Origin: an uncultured bacterium
Lineage (GTDB): Bacteria; Planctomycetota; GCA-002687715
Direction of reading: 5' to 3'
Length of the DNA: 64,000 nt
NCBI GenBank assembly: GCA_902826835.1
Contig: CADEGH010000014.1
Span: forward strand, 46,673-110,672
The notes below the pieces were generated by a model, which was not told the DNA's origin, did no database searches, and saw only the letters and a list, made by a program, of their open reading frames with translations. The first letter of the stretch is position 1. Each line of letters opens with the position of its first letter. Position numbers and translations under genes: made by a program. Below, piece after piece: positions 44,772 to 53,092 of this stretch.

Positions 44772-47165
44772 ATGACTTCGATTGAATCGAGAGGGCGTTG
44801 GATCCCGTGGTTGACGGGCTTCTTGGCCGTCGCCGCCACTTCCACACCGCAACGAGGACCGGCGGTGATGCCTTCCAAAACAGAAACTTCCGCATTTTTC
44901 GGTGGGGGATCTCCGCAGGGGCCGCACAATCGGGACTCCTTCCCCGATGCTCCGATGCCGATGGTTATCTCACGCGAGATCATAGAAGCTTCAAACTGCC
45001 TGACCAGGACGCTGGTGTCGCTCAGCGATGGCACCAGCCTGGAGCATGTGATGTGGACGTGTGGGTCTACTGAACCTCCAGAAGCTACCGCGGACTTCGA
45101 TGTTCCATGGCTTGTACTCCAGTTGCCTCCCTACTGCGCTCCCACGGGAGTGGTGGGCAACTGCTCGCCTGCCTCCGTGGGAGGCCCAGGGCAAACGCTG
45201 GCGTGGCAGCCTGGATGGCCAGTCTATTCGAACATGAGCTGGTTCGTGATGCCACCCACCACGGCGCCTTACACGTGGAATCCCGCGAACCCACCACCCA
45301 ACCCAAATTTTCCGTCCACCAATCCGGCCCACCACAACACGACTCGGCACTGGACGACGAGTCCAACCTTCACTATCCGCATTCGCCCGTCCCTGGCCGC
45401 CGCCCCGAATATCAGCCCCTTCCTCGGGGTTGCTCAGCAATCGGTGCTCGGCATGTATCGCTGGAGCGATTTTCAACAGCAGATCGAGCGAGCATTCATC
45501 AATTACGACAACGTAGAAACTGCCGATATTCAAATTATCGTCAACACAAACTACAACGACACGACCTTCTACGACCTGTGCGACCCGGTACCACCAATTG
45601 GTACGTTGCCCGGCACGATCCCGCCCTTGGATGCCACTTCCGGAGCGGGAGTGCTGGTCTGGGACAATCGCCCTGGCCCCTCCGGTTTTCAGGGACCGAC
45701 TGGCAACCAGTCCAACGATGTCATCCTGCTCCAGAATCGCACGATCGCGACTCCAAGCCCCGGTGGATTTTGCAGCATGTTGGTCAATCCAGCCGATGGC
45801 AGCATCATCGAATGCGATCTTATTTTTGACACTTCGTTTTTCATCGGCTTGGGATTAGGTGGGCAAATCCGGCCTGACCATACTTCTGCCTTCATGCATG
45901 AGGTCGGACACGCTTTGGGACTTGGGCACACCAATCTTCATCCGGGAGGCGATTTCAGATTCGGCGCACCGGTTAGCCCGCTCCCTCCACCCCTCGCGGC
46001 GAGATTTGCGCCGACGATGAGTGCGGGCTTCACCAACAGCCCATTGACTCCTCAGCACATTCCGGCCATGACGGGCACGATCTGCCGCTTCCCACCCCCA
46101 GCGATGCTAAACCCACCGCTAGCCGGCTTGAACACTCTCGACCTGGTGTATCCAAGTCCGTCAAGCCCCCTGGGAACCGTGAGTAACGTCCACATAGACG
46201 ACGCCGCGGCCCTCTCCTACATCTACCCCGCCACGGCGCAAAATCTCACCGCGGTTCCATCCACCTCGGTCACTGATCCGATCATCAATCGGACCGCAAC
46301 CGTTCGCGGCTACGTCCGCAGCGTCGACGACGGGGCGCCGCTACCACTCTTGAATGTGATCGCCATGACTAGAGGCTACGGTTCGCCCCTGGGATCATGG
46401 GGCCCTCCGTCCCGGGCAACTCTCTCCGGTTTAGCCAGACTAGTTCCTAGCGACGTGGTTGGCCGAAGGGACACCGCGACCAACCAGCCGGGATCCGCGG
46501 GCTTCGAGATCATAGGGATTCCTATTGCACCACTCTCTCGCCCCGTCGTCGATCTCCTGGTGGAACGGCCGGAATGCCTGAACGTTCCGACTCGCTACTT
46601 CTCGGAGTGGATCAACGAAGCCTTCCTCAACCCGGGGTTTGCCGACCTTCTCAACAACCCAGGCAGTACCAACGAGTTGCGAACCCCTAACAATATGATG
46701 GATCATCCCCAGTTCGGTTTGCAGAGCAACGAGCAAACTCTCCCGGGGGGGGCACCGAGAAGCATCGGAAGTATGGAAGTCGTGGCCGGGACCATTCTCG
46801 AGGTCATGCTTCAGCAAGGTGTCAACGGGACGTTCGTAATCGATCAGGTATCACGACCGTTGGTGTCGATCTTGCCGAGAGTTCGGCCGGTGCCCGGTTC
46901 AGGTCAGACGATCACCATCACGGTGAAGCACGAATTTCCACTCGCAAAGCCCACGCTATTCGTCAATGGTTCACCGTTCACCGACTTGGGCTTGTTCCAG
47001 CTCCCACCGGCTGCACCCAACTTGACGACTTGGTCGATCCGGGAAGACGAAATCCTCCGTACAGCCGGCCCTGTCTCCCTCGAATTTCGGGTGAGAGAAC
47101 AGCAATTGGGTGGACAACAAAAGTCACTATCGCCAGTTCAGGGAATCAACCGAGTCGAGTACTAA
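44772..47165 (+). CDS. Exported matrixin-like zinc metalloprotease
   Basis: A 797-residue protein whose key feature is the extended metzincin zinc site HEVGHALGLGH (His376, Glu377, His380, His386), as in matrixins and related secreted peptidases. An N-terminal hydrophobic segment (WIPWLTGFLAVAATS) can act as a signal peptide. The region before the zinc site (about residues 100-370) carries IIVNTNYNDTTFYD and an aromatic-rich beta section; after it come HIDDAAALSYIYPA, a segment typical near the end of matrixin domains, and a C-terminal beta-rich half with VRGYVRSVDDGAPLPLLNVIAM resembling a carboxypeptidase-regulatory domain. ATG 44772 has GGAG 7 nt upstream. The next gene, an FG-GAP protein, starts 1 nt after its stop. 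Substrate unknown. Confidence 0.82.
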   Translation: MTSIESRGRWIPWLTGFLAVAATSTPQRGPAVMPSKTETSAFFGGGSPQGPHNRDSFPDAPMPMVISREIIEASNCLTRTLVSLSDGTSLEHVMWTCGSTEPPEATADFDVPWLVLQLPPYCAPTGVVGNCSPASVGGPGQTLAWQPGWPVYSNMSWFVMPPTTAPYTWNPANPPPNPNFPSTNPAHHNTTRHWTTSPTFTIRIRPSLAAAPNISPFLGVAQQSVLGMYRWSDFQQQIERAFINYDNVETADIQIIVNTNYNDTTFYDLCDPVPPIGTLPGTIPPLDATSGAGVLVWDNRPGPSGFQGPTGNQSNDVILLQNRTIATPSPGGFCSMLVNPADGSIIECDLIFDTSFFIGLGLGGQIRPDHTSAFMHEVGHALGLGHTNLHPGGDFRFGAPVSPLPPPLAARFAPTMSAGFTNSPLTPQHIPAMTGTICRFPPPAMLNPPLAGLNTLDLVYPSPSSPLGTVSNVHIDDAAALSYIYPATAQNLTAVPSTSVTDPIINRTATVRGYVRSVDDGAPLPLLNVIAMTRGYGSPLGSWGPPSRATLSGLARLVPSDVVGRRDTATNQPGSAGFEIIGIPIAPLSRPVVDLLVERPECLNVPTRYFSEWINEAFLNPGFADLLNNPGSTNELRTPNNMMDHPQFGLQSNEQTLPGGAPRSIGSMEVVAGTILEVMLQQGVNGTFVIDQVSRPLVSILPRVRPVPGSGQTITITVKHEFPLAKPTLFVNGSPFTDLGLFQLPPAAPNLTTWSIREDEILRTAGPVSLEFRVREQQLGGQQKSLSPVQGINRVEY

Positions 47166-47166
47166 C

Positions 47167-48900
47167 ATGCCTTCCTCTCGCACGACGACACACTGCTGGA
47201 TCGGCTCGATAGTTCTCCTGTCGACAGCGATTCGTTGCCTCGCTCAGCCATCGGTCGGAGCTCCGACCGGCTACTTGGCTTCCACCAACTGGCAGTGGCT
47301 ATCCGGAGGTCCGTCATTACGACCTACATTCGCGGACGCCACGGGCGACGGATTGTCCGATCTCATCAGGCCATGGGGGGCTGGTTGCTGCATTTATCTA
47401 AGCCCAGGGCAGGCAGATTTGACACTGGGCCCCTCGTCATTCTTGCAGATGCCGACCGGTTTCGTCGTTCGTGAAATCAGATGCCGCGATTTAGACACCG
47501 ATGGAATAGCGGATTTGCAAGTAACGGCGTATTTAGATAGTGCCACAAATCCAGTGTCCAACTACTTCTTGAAAGGAACCGGAGGCGGCAGTTTCGCACC
47601 GAGGCTGCCCTTTCCTGCCAGTCCGGGTGTCGTACAAGGGCAGCCCACTTTTACCCACTGTGCAGACCTCGACGGAGACACTCGTCCGGAGATCATCAGT
47701 TCCAGGCTCAGTTTCGTCTCGACGCTCGCTTCCGGCCCGTATGTCCTCGACGTCTTTTCTATCAATAATGTCGGTATGCCTCTATTGGTCTCGAGCGTGT
47801 CGGTCCCCGCTCCGACAGGGGAGATGCGCCCCTTCGAGATCACTCAATCCGGCGACTTCAACGGCGATGGTAGGGAAGACGTTTGCGGAGTGGGGGCCAG
47901 GATTTTCGCACAAGGTCCGGTTCCGACCATCGAGGCATTTGATGTGGTCGCGATTCCCGGCCTGGCCGGTGCACCATACTTGGGAACGCCCCTCCGTCTC
48001 ACCGTTCCACCCTCTCAAGCGCGCGCTTCCGGCGGCGTCGAGTCGATATCGATAGCCGTGGGGGACGTTGACCAAGATGGATTTGACGATCTGATCGCCT
48101 ACAATTACACGTCTCCAACCCTGCAGGGATTTGCGATTGCCAGAGGCGACCCCCAAGCCTTGATCACTCCATTTTCACCTCTCGCGCTTTCGCCCACGAC
48201 CCAACTTGGAACCGGAGAGCTGATGGTGACGGATTTGAGTGGCGACGACATACCGGACCTGGCTGTTGTCGTCGCGCTCCGGAGTGCTCAGGGAGTCTTG
48301 ACGAATCAATGGCTAGAGGTCTTCGTCAATGATGGGGCGGGAAACTTTTCGCTTCCCTTGGCCACGTCTTTCAGTTTCCCGAACCAAACCGCGGAATTGG
48401 CCAGGTTCGCCACTGATGGGGCCTTTGACAACGATTCGGACGGAGATCGAGATTTGTTCGTTCACTTGGACTTGTTCGGCCAAGGTGCGATTCTTCGCAA
48501 CGACGTCCTACAGGGACCGGGATGCGTCGGAATGGGAGGGGCATCGTACCCTACGCTCAGTGCAGGACGGCCCTTCCTCGGCAATTCGACTTTCTCTGTC
48601 GGTTTGGATCAGGCCCAACCGGGATCTCTGGCTGCCCTTGGTCTATCTCTTGGATATTCCGCGAATGCCAGTCCCTGCGGGGGACCACTCATCGACTTTG
48701 CCCGGAATCTATTGGTGTTGCCGGCGGATCCTTTCGGACTCGTCGTTACCGACGCACAGGGTCAGGGAAATCTATCACTTCCGGTACCCCTCAATTTGCA
48801 GCTTGAGGGAGTACGATTGTATGCCCAGTGGGGTGTCCTCGATCCCACCGCCACTCTGGGTGTCGCTCTTTCTCCGCTTCGCACCTTGATCCTTCGGTGA
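47167..48900 (+). CDS. Secreted FG-GAP/VCBS repeat protein
   Basis: A 577-residue exported protein. ATG 47167, 1 nt after the metalloprotease stop, gives a signal peptide (CWIGSIVLLSTAIRCLA, cleaved before QPS). FG-GAP type Ca-binding loops recur: DATGDGLSDLI, DLDTDGIADLQ, DFNGDGREDVC, DVDQDGFDDLI, DLSGDDIPDLA and DNDSDGDRDLF. The last 125 residues (from GPGCVGMGG) form a separate beta domain ending VRLYAQWGVLDPTATLGVALSPLRTLILR, of the kind found at the end of other secreted proteins in this window. The tight spacing suggests coupled expression with the protease; whether it is a substrate, inhibitor or partner is unknown. Confidence 0.85.
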   Translation: MPSSRTTTHCWIGSIVLLSTAIRCLAQPSVGAPTGYLASTNWQWLSGGPSLRPTFADATGDGLSDLIRPWGAGCCIYLSPGQADLTLGPSSFLQMPTGFVVREIRCRDLDTDGIADLQVTAYLDSATNPVSNYFLKGTGGGSFAPRLPFPASPGVVQGQPTFTHCADLDGDTRPEIISSRLSFVSTLASGPYVLDVFSINNVGMPLLVSSVSVPAPTGEMRPFEITQSGDFNGDGREDVCGVGARIFAQGPVPTIEAFDVVAIPGLAGAPYLGTPLRLTVPPSQARASGGVESISIAVGDVDQDGFDDLIAYNYTSPTLQGFAIARGDPQALITPFSPLALSPTTQLGTGELMVTDLSGDDIPDLAVVVALRSAQGVLTNQWLEVFVNDGAGNFSLPLATSFSFPNQTAELARFATDGAFDNDSDGDRDLFVHLDLFGQGAILRNDVLQGPGCVGMGGASYPTLSAGRPFLGNSTFSVGLDQAQPGSLAALGLSLGYSANASPCGGPLIDFARNLLVLPADPFGLVVTDAQGQGNLSLPVPLNLQLEGVRLYAQWGVLDPTATLGVALSPLRTLILR

Positions 48901-49565
48901 GTCTCTCGGCGGCCAACCGAGGTGTGTGTGGATGCGGACAAGGGGATGATCGGGTGCTGGTCCACTCCCCTCCGTAAGCGGAACCTACGGGCACACATCC
49001 GGGTAAGCGCCACGTGTGCACTTCCTCGGAATCACGAGTTGGCCGCAGCGTTCCCGATCGCGACCCCACGACCGACTCCGTGGACCCGAGGGTCGCGTGC
49101 TCGGCGCTGAACCATACGAAGGCCAGCCCAGTCGAGGACTATCGGAGAATCGTCCGGGGCGCAGGATCAACGAGCGGTTCAAAACCAGCCGCCCGTGGTC
49201 GAATGAGGACCCGTCACCCCTCTCCAGCACCCCAGTTCCCCCTCGGATGTGATCCTCTCGCCTCCCCGATCGGACCGCCGATCACCAAATCCTACCGCCC
49301 CACTGAGGCCGCCGCGCCCCACCAATGGGACCGCGGATCACCAGATCCGCCCGCCACCGACGCCCCTCAACCCCCAGAACAAAAGTTCCGACCCAAATCC
49401 CCAGCATCCCCAGCGACAATGCCGTCGCCACCTGCCCCCCCCGCGGTGTCAGGATGGATGCCGCGACCTCTCTCGGCACATAAAAACTGAGCTGTTCACG
49501 ACCCCGCGGCATGCCGCAGCCTACTTGACCTCCGCCGCCCTACCCTCGCGACCCGCGCCCCTTCG
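48901..49565. other. Intergenic region with one copy of the dispersed repeat
   Basis: About 665 bases without a firm gene. It holds repeat copy A (49181-49215) and C-rich low-complexity sequence. A 76-codon minus-strand ORF at 49512-49282 encodes one hydrophobic helix (VATALSLGMLGIWVGTFVLGV) but has no ribosome binding site, so I do not call it. Two similar 21-bp segments near 49274 and 49328 suggest a small local duplication. Confidence 0.4.
49181..49215 (+). repeat. Dispersed paired repeat, copy A
   Basis: First unit AAAACCAGCC at 49181-49190 is followed 25 bp later by a decayed unit AGGACCCGTC (49206-49215). The flanks CGGTTC before and GTGGTCGAA between match the copies at 52692 and 62433 in the same orientation. 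Likely a degenerate mobile-element end. Confidence 0.55.
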
Positions 49566-50459
49566 CTACTTACCCGCCTCGCGCTTAAACTCGAACTTCC
49601 GCGGAGTGCCGCCCTTGATCTGTCCGATCGTGGCCGTGAGTCCCCCTCCCGCCGACAGCTCGTACACGATCCGCCGCGGATAGTCGTGCAGCGGGTTGTC
49701 AAAAACCGCACGCGTTCCACTGATCTCCGTGAGCACAAACTCCGTCGCGACACCCCCACCAGGTTGGGCGATGTAGACCAACCCTCCATCACGTTCGACG
49801 ATTCTCAAAAACTCGAACGCCCGCATCTTGCCCCCGGTCACGGTGCGCGAGCTCGCGAGCATCGCCCCCCCGAGCGGCGGGCTCCACCGCTCCTCGATCG
49901 AGGTCGCCCCCTCCGCACCCCTGGTCCCGACCCACGCTCCGGCCAGCCACCCCATATCCCCGATCGCCGCTTTGGCCGGCGTCGGCAACACGATGTCCTT
50001 CTCGTGGCGATACAGCGCGACCGCATCCCGGAACCGCACGATCAACCCGTCCGGCGTAACTTGAAACTCCCTCCTGATGACCGTCCGCGGCGTGGGGTTC
50101 CCCCCGCTCACAAAGTCAACGACATACGTGAAGACGTCGTCCTTCCACTCGCCGCGGTAGCGGGCCGTTTCGTTCTGTCCCGGCACTTCCGTCACCGTGC
50201 CGTCCAGCGCCACCCGCACATCCTTGTGCCCGGACCCGTGGCCCCGCACCAAGGTGACAGCCCCATCCTCGACGCTCATCGAAAACCTCGAACTCATGGG
50301 CGGTCCCAACTGCTCCAGTGCCCGCCCTTCCGTCCGATCCTCGACAAAAACCCACTCCCCTCCCAGCGCCTTCAACCCCTCCTCCTGCTGCCCACTCGCC
50401 CCCCAAACCGTCCCGAGCCCCCAAACCACCGCCACCACTCCCACCGTCCAACCCCACAT
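49566..50459 (-). CDS. Exported DUF6265-like protein
   Basis: A 297-residue exported protein. The ATG at 50459 has GGGAG 6 nt upstream, better spaced than the in-frame ATGs at 50465 and 50483, and gives a signal peptide (MWGWTVGVVAVVWGLGTVWGAS). The first half (about residues 25-150) is lipocalin-like beta sequence: GGEWVFVEDRTEG, ARYRGEWKDDVFTYVVDF. The second half matches DUF6265: DMGWLAGAWVGTRG, IEERWSPPLGGAMLASSRTV, MRAFEFLRI, LVYIAQPGG, FDNPLHDYPRRIVYEL. The same type of beta-barrel is present twice in sequence, so it may bind a small hydrophobic ligand; unproven. No operon partner is visible. Confidence 0.8.
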   Translation of the reverse strand: MWGWTVGVVAVVWGLGTVWGASGQQEEGLKALGGEWVFVEDRTEGRALEQLGPPMSSRFSMSVEDGAVTLVRGHGSGHKDVRVALDGTVTEVPGQNETARYRGEWKDDVFTYVVDFVSGGNPTPRTVIRREFQVTPDGLIVRFRDAVALYRHEKDIVLPTPAKAAIGDMGWLAGAWVGTRGAEGATSIEERWSPPLGGAMLASSRTVTGGKMRAFEFLRIVERDGGLVYIAQPGGGVATEFVLTEISGTRAVFDNPLHDYPRRIVYELSAGGGLTATIGQIKGGTPRKFEFKREAGK

Positions 50460-51001
50460 GCTCATCTCCCAACAAATTCCCATCCCAAGTTCACCGCACT
50501 CCCACGGCCCCGTCCATTCCCCTGTTCAAAGTCCGGACAGCCCCGTTCCGCGGCCTCGCCCGCAAAAATACCACCTCTTCCCCCCATCTTCCGAGCCTGT
50601 CGTCCAAGACCACGAATCCATATCACCAACGAACGCGACGCGTGACCGCGAGCAATTCGGCGCGCAGGCTTGACACGACCTGGCTGGCTCGGGTACGCTT
50701 CCGGCAATCGCAAGGGTGTCTCTCGGATTGTGTGGAACGATCAAACACTCCTCGCGGGCGATGGAGAGCGGAAAGTGCCGACGAGATCGACCTTGCATCT
50801 GAGATCCGTATGCCTCGTGGAGAAATCCGTAGGATCTTTGCGCATGGCAAGAATCCCAAATCCAAGGATTAACTTACATAATTAATCCAGCCGCGTTTCA
50901 GTCTGCCTCCAGCAGCTTCCGCCGTCCTTCCTCGGCACGGGCGCAGAACTCCGGTTCTGGTGCGACTTGATAGCCTGCGTAAGACTCACGGATTAACGCA
51001 G
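50460..51001. other. Intergenic region between divergent genes
   Basis: About 540 bases between divergent starts. The first 120 bases are very C-rich. An AT-containing stretch with AATTAACTTACATAATTAAT-type sequence lies near 50868-50886 and could hold the promoter of the plus-strand gene. No gene, RNA or clear terminator is seen. Confidence 0.35.
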
Positions 51002-52633
51002 ATGCGGAGTTCAAGCAGGGTCGTATTTGCTCTCGTGACTGCAACCGCGGTTCTCGTGTTGTTGGGGTTTCTTCTCGAGCCGCGGATTTTCCCAGCGCGA
51101 CCGCCAAGTCGTCACCAAGATCACAGCATCAACCTGAGTGATCGCGAGCCCGCACCGACGCCTTCACGACCGCAGAACGCTGCGATCACTTCTCGACCGT
51201 ACGACTCGTCGAGCGGCAGTGACAACTACCTGGACGTCATCGTGATGGACGCCCAAACCGAGGCGCTCTTGGACGGTGCAACCGTCCATGGCGACCATGG
51301 CCGTACGGCTCAATGTGGAGAGCAAGGGCGAGCGCGGTTCGAGAATGGCGCCACCAGAGTGGTTGTTTCCCACCCTCACTATCTCACGTCACCCGTGATC
51401 CAGGCTCCCGATTCACCCGACGTTCCCTTAACCGTCAAGTTGGTTCGTGGCGCCACGGTCAGCATGCGGGTTCGTCACTACGCCTCGGAGCTCCCTGTCG
51501 CGCACTTGGGCCTCAGGTTGCGTCCGCTTACAGGGCCGGTGGCACGCCCGACAGGCTACCCTGAGCCGAAGGTCAACGAGGCGAATGAGAATGCAATTGG
51601 CTCTCACATCGAGTGGGCGCCGACCGGCCCCAACGTACTGGAGACCCGCAGGGGCAAGACAAGCGAAAGCGGGTTATGGACGGTAGAGGGGCTACAACCC
51701 GGCTCGTATCTCGTATCGATGGAACGACCGGACGTCTGTTTCGTCGGCGACCAGGTGAGGGTTGCAGTGGTAGAGGCTCCCGGGGAAGTGCTTTTGGAGA
51801 CAAGTCCAATCTATATTCGCGTTGTCGATATCCAATGCCCCGCCGGATGTGGTGCCCGTCCGCATCCGAAATTGAGCTACGTGGAGCCTCAATGGCTTCA
51901 GGCGATGACCTCGTACGGCCATCCTTGGACGTATGAGTTCGCACGAGAAGCCCTGAACAGAATGGCGCCTCTCGGATCTACCACTGTTGCACGACACGTC
52001 GACGTCTACTGCGAGTCGGAAAAACCACCATTATCGAGCGCCGGAATCAGGTCGGAGATCTCGGTGGAAGGCACGAGCATATCCGCGAACATCGTACCAA
52101 TCGATCGATTCCATCCCTCCGATGTTGCAGTCGTGCGCTGGGTGCACCAATGCGGCGTAGCGGGGAGAATCCGTGTACACAAACACCTGCATCTCGACCT
52201 CCCTCCTCTTGTCATCGGAGAGGCGGACGAATCCCATTTCTCAAGTCGTTCGGATGGCGCAGATTGGGTATTTGATGTGCCCTATGGTCGGTATCTCGTT
52301 TCCTTGCCATCGGGCCATTCAACAGTGCCGGTAACAGTGTCAGAACCCGAAGTGAGCATGGCATACCCTGACTTGGGCGAACTCTCGGTTGTCAAGCTCA
52401 TAGGGTCCACTGCCCAGGGTTTTGCGTCAAACGCCTGGATGGCGTCGATCACGTCCCGCGAGTTCGATTTGGGCCTCGACGGAGTGGGTTCCGCTGCGGG
52501 CACACTATTGCCAGACGGCGACTACCATTTGTCAGTCTACGATCTGCGCGGCCGGACGGTCAGCACCAAACCCTTCACCGTCAATAGGCAATCATTCTCC
52601 CGCGTGATTCTGCCATTCGTTGTCGACGGTTAG
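51002..52633 (+). CDS. Membrane-anchored protein with carboxypeptidase-regulatory-like domains
   Basis: A 543-residue protein starting at ATG 51002 with a single N-terminal membrane segment (VVFALVTATAVLVLLGFLLEP), so a signal anchor or signal peptide. The extracytoplasmic part has prealbumin-like/carboxypeptidase-regulatory features: VMDAQTEALLDGATVHGDHGRTAQCGEQGRARF, VVVSHPHYLTS, LVRGATVSMRV, and SGLWTVEGLQPGSYLVSMERP. A later segment (about 300-420) is Cys-containing and unrecognised, and the end returns to beta strands (GTLLPDGDYHLSVYDLRGRTVST). No catalytic motif is visible. The Shine-Dalgarno is weak; GTG 50960 is a less likely start. Function unknown; a surface or transport-associated role is plausible. 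Confidence 0.72.
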   Translation: MRSSSRVVFALVTATAVLVLLGFLLEPRIFPARPPSRHQDHSINLSDREPAPTPSRPQNAAITSRPYDSSSGSDNYLDVIVMDAQTEALLDGATVHGDHGRTAQCGEQGRARFENGATRVVVSHPHYLTSPVIQAPDSPDVPLTVKLVRGATVSMRVRHYASELPVAHLGLRLRPLTGPVARPTGYPEPKVNEANENAIGSHIEWAPTGPNVLETRRGKTSESGLWTVEGLQPGSYLVSMERPDVCFVGDQVRVAVVEAPGEVLLETSPIYIRVVDIQCPAGCGARPHPKLSYVEPQWLQAMTSYGHPWTYEFAREALNRMAPLGSTTVARHVDVYCESEKPPLSSAGIRSEISVEGTSISANIVPIDRFHPSDVAVVRWVHQCGVAGRIRVHKHLHLDLPPLVIGEADESHFSSRSDGADWVFDVPYGRYLVSLPSGHSTVPVTVSEPEVSMAYPDLGELSVVKLIGSTAQGFASNAWMASITSREFDLGLDGVGSAAGTLLPDGDYHLSVYDLRGRTVSTKPFTVNRQSFSRVILPFVVDG

Positions 52634-52691
52634 TTCGGAAAGCGTGTGGTCTCTGGTTTCAAACATCCGGGGTGCTTGTCAGAAAACCGTC

Positions 52692-52726
52692 AAAACGAGC
52701 CACCCGGAGTCGAATCAAAACCAGCC
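52692..52726 (+). repeat. Dispersed paired repeat, copy B
   Basis: AAAACGAGCC at 52692-52701 and AAAACCAGCC at 52717-52726, spaced exactly 25 bp, with GGAGTCGAATC between. It matches copies A and C in sequence, orientation and spacing. It lies in the 459-bp gap 52634-53092, which otherwise holds nothing I recognise apart from the ribosome binding site GGAGG of the next gene. Confidence 0.6.
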
Positions 52727-53092
52727 ATTTTGAGCAAAGGCGCGGAGCGCACCGCTGTTGCACTCTCCTTCAGGGGTGCTCATGGCGAATCAACGCGGAC
52801 CCGAGGTGCCGGGTGGTGCATGTCGATCGGCCGCGAGGTCAACGCGGACGTTCGCACCTCCTCCCCACGCGCCGGATAAAGCCAGCCATCGTTCGGGTCA
52901 ATGAAGCCACCCTGATCGTCGTCAGAAACAGAGTTCGGCGGATTTCGCCCACCGCGGAGACGAAAACCGTCTCGAGAGAGGAAAGCGACGCAGCCGGTCC
53001 TTCGGGTCTTCCGCGCAGAAGGTCTGTAACGGGTCGAGACCCGATGTCGCCGGACGCAGATCGCTCGAGCGTCTCCTTCTTGGAGGATAATC

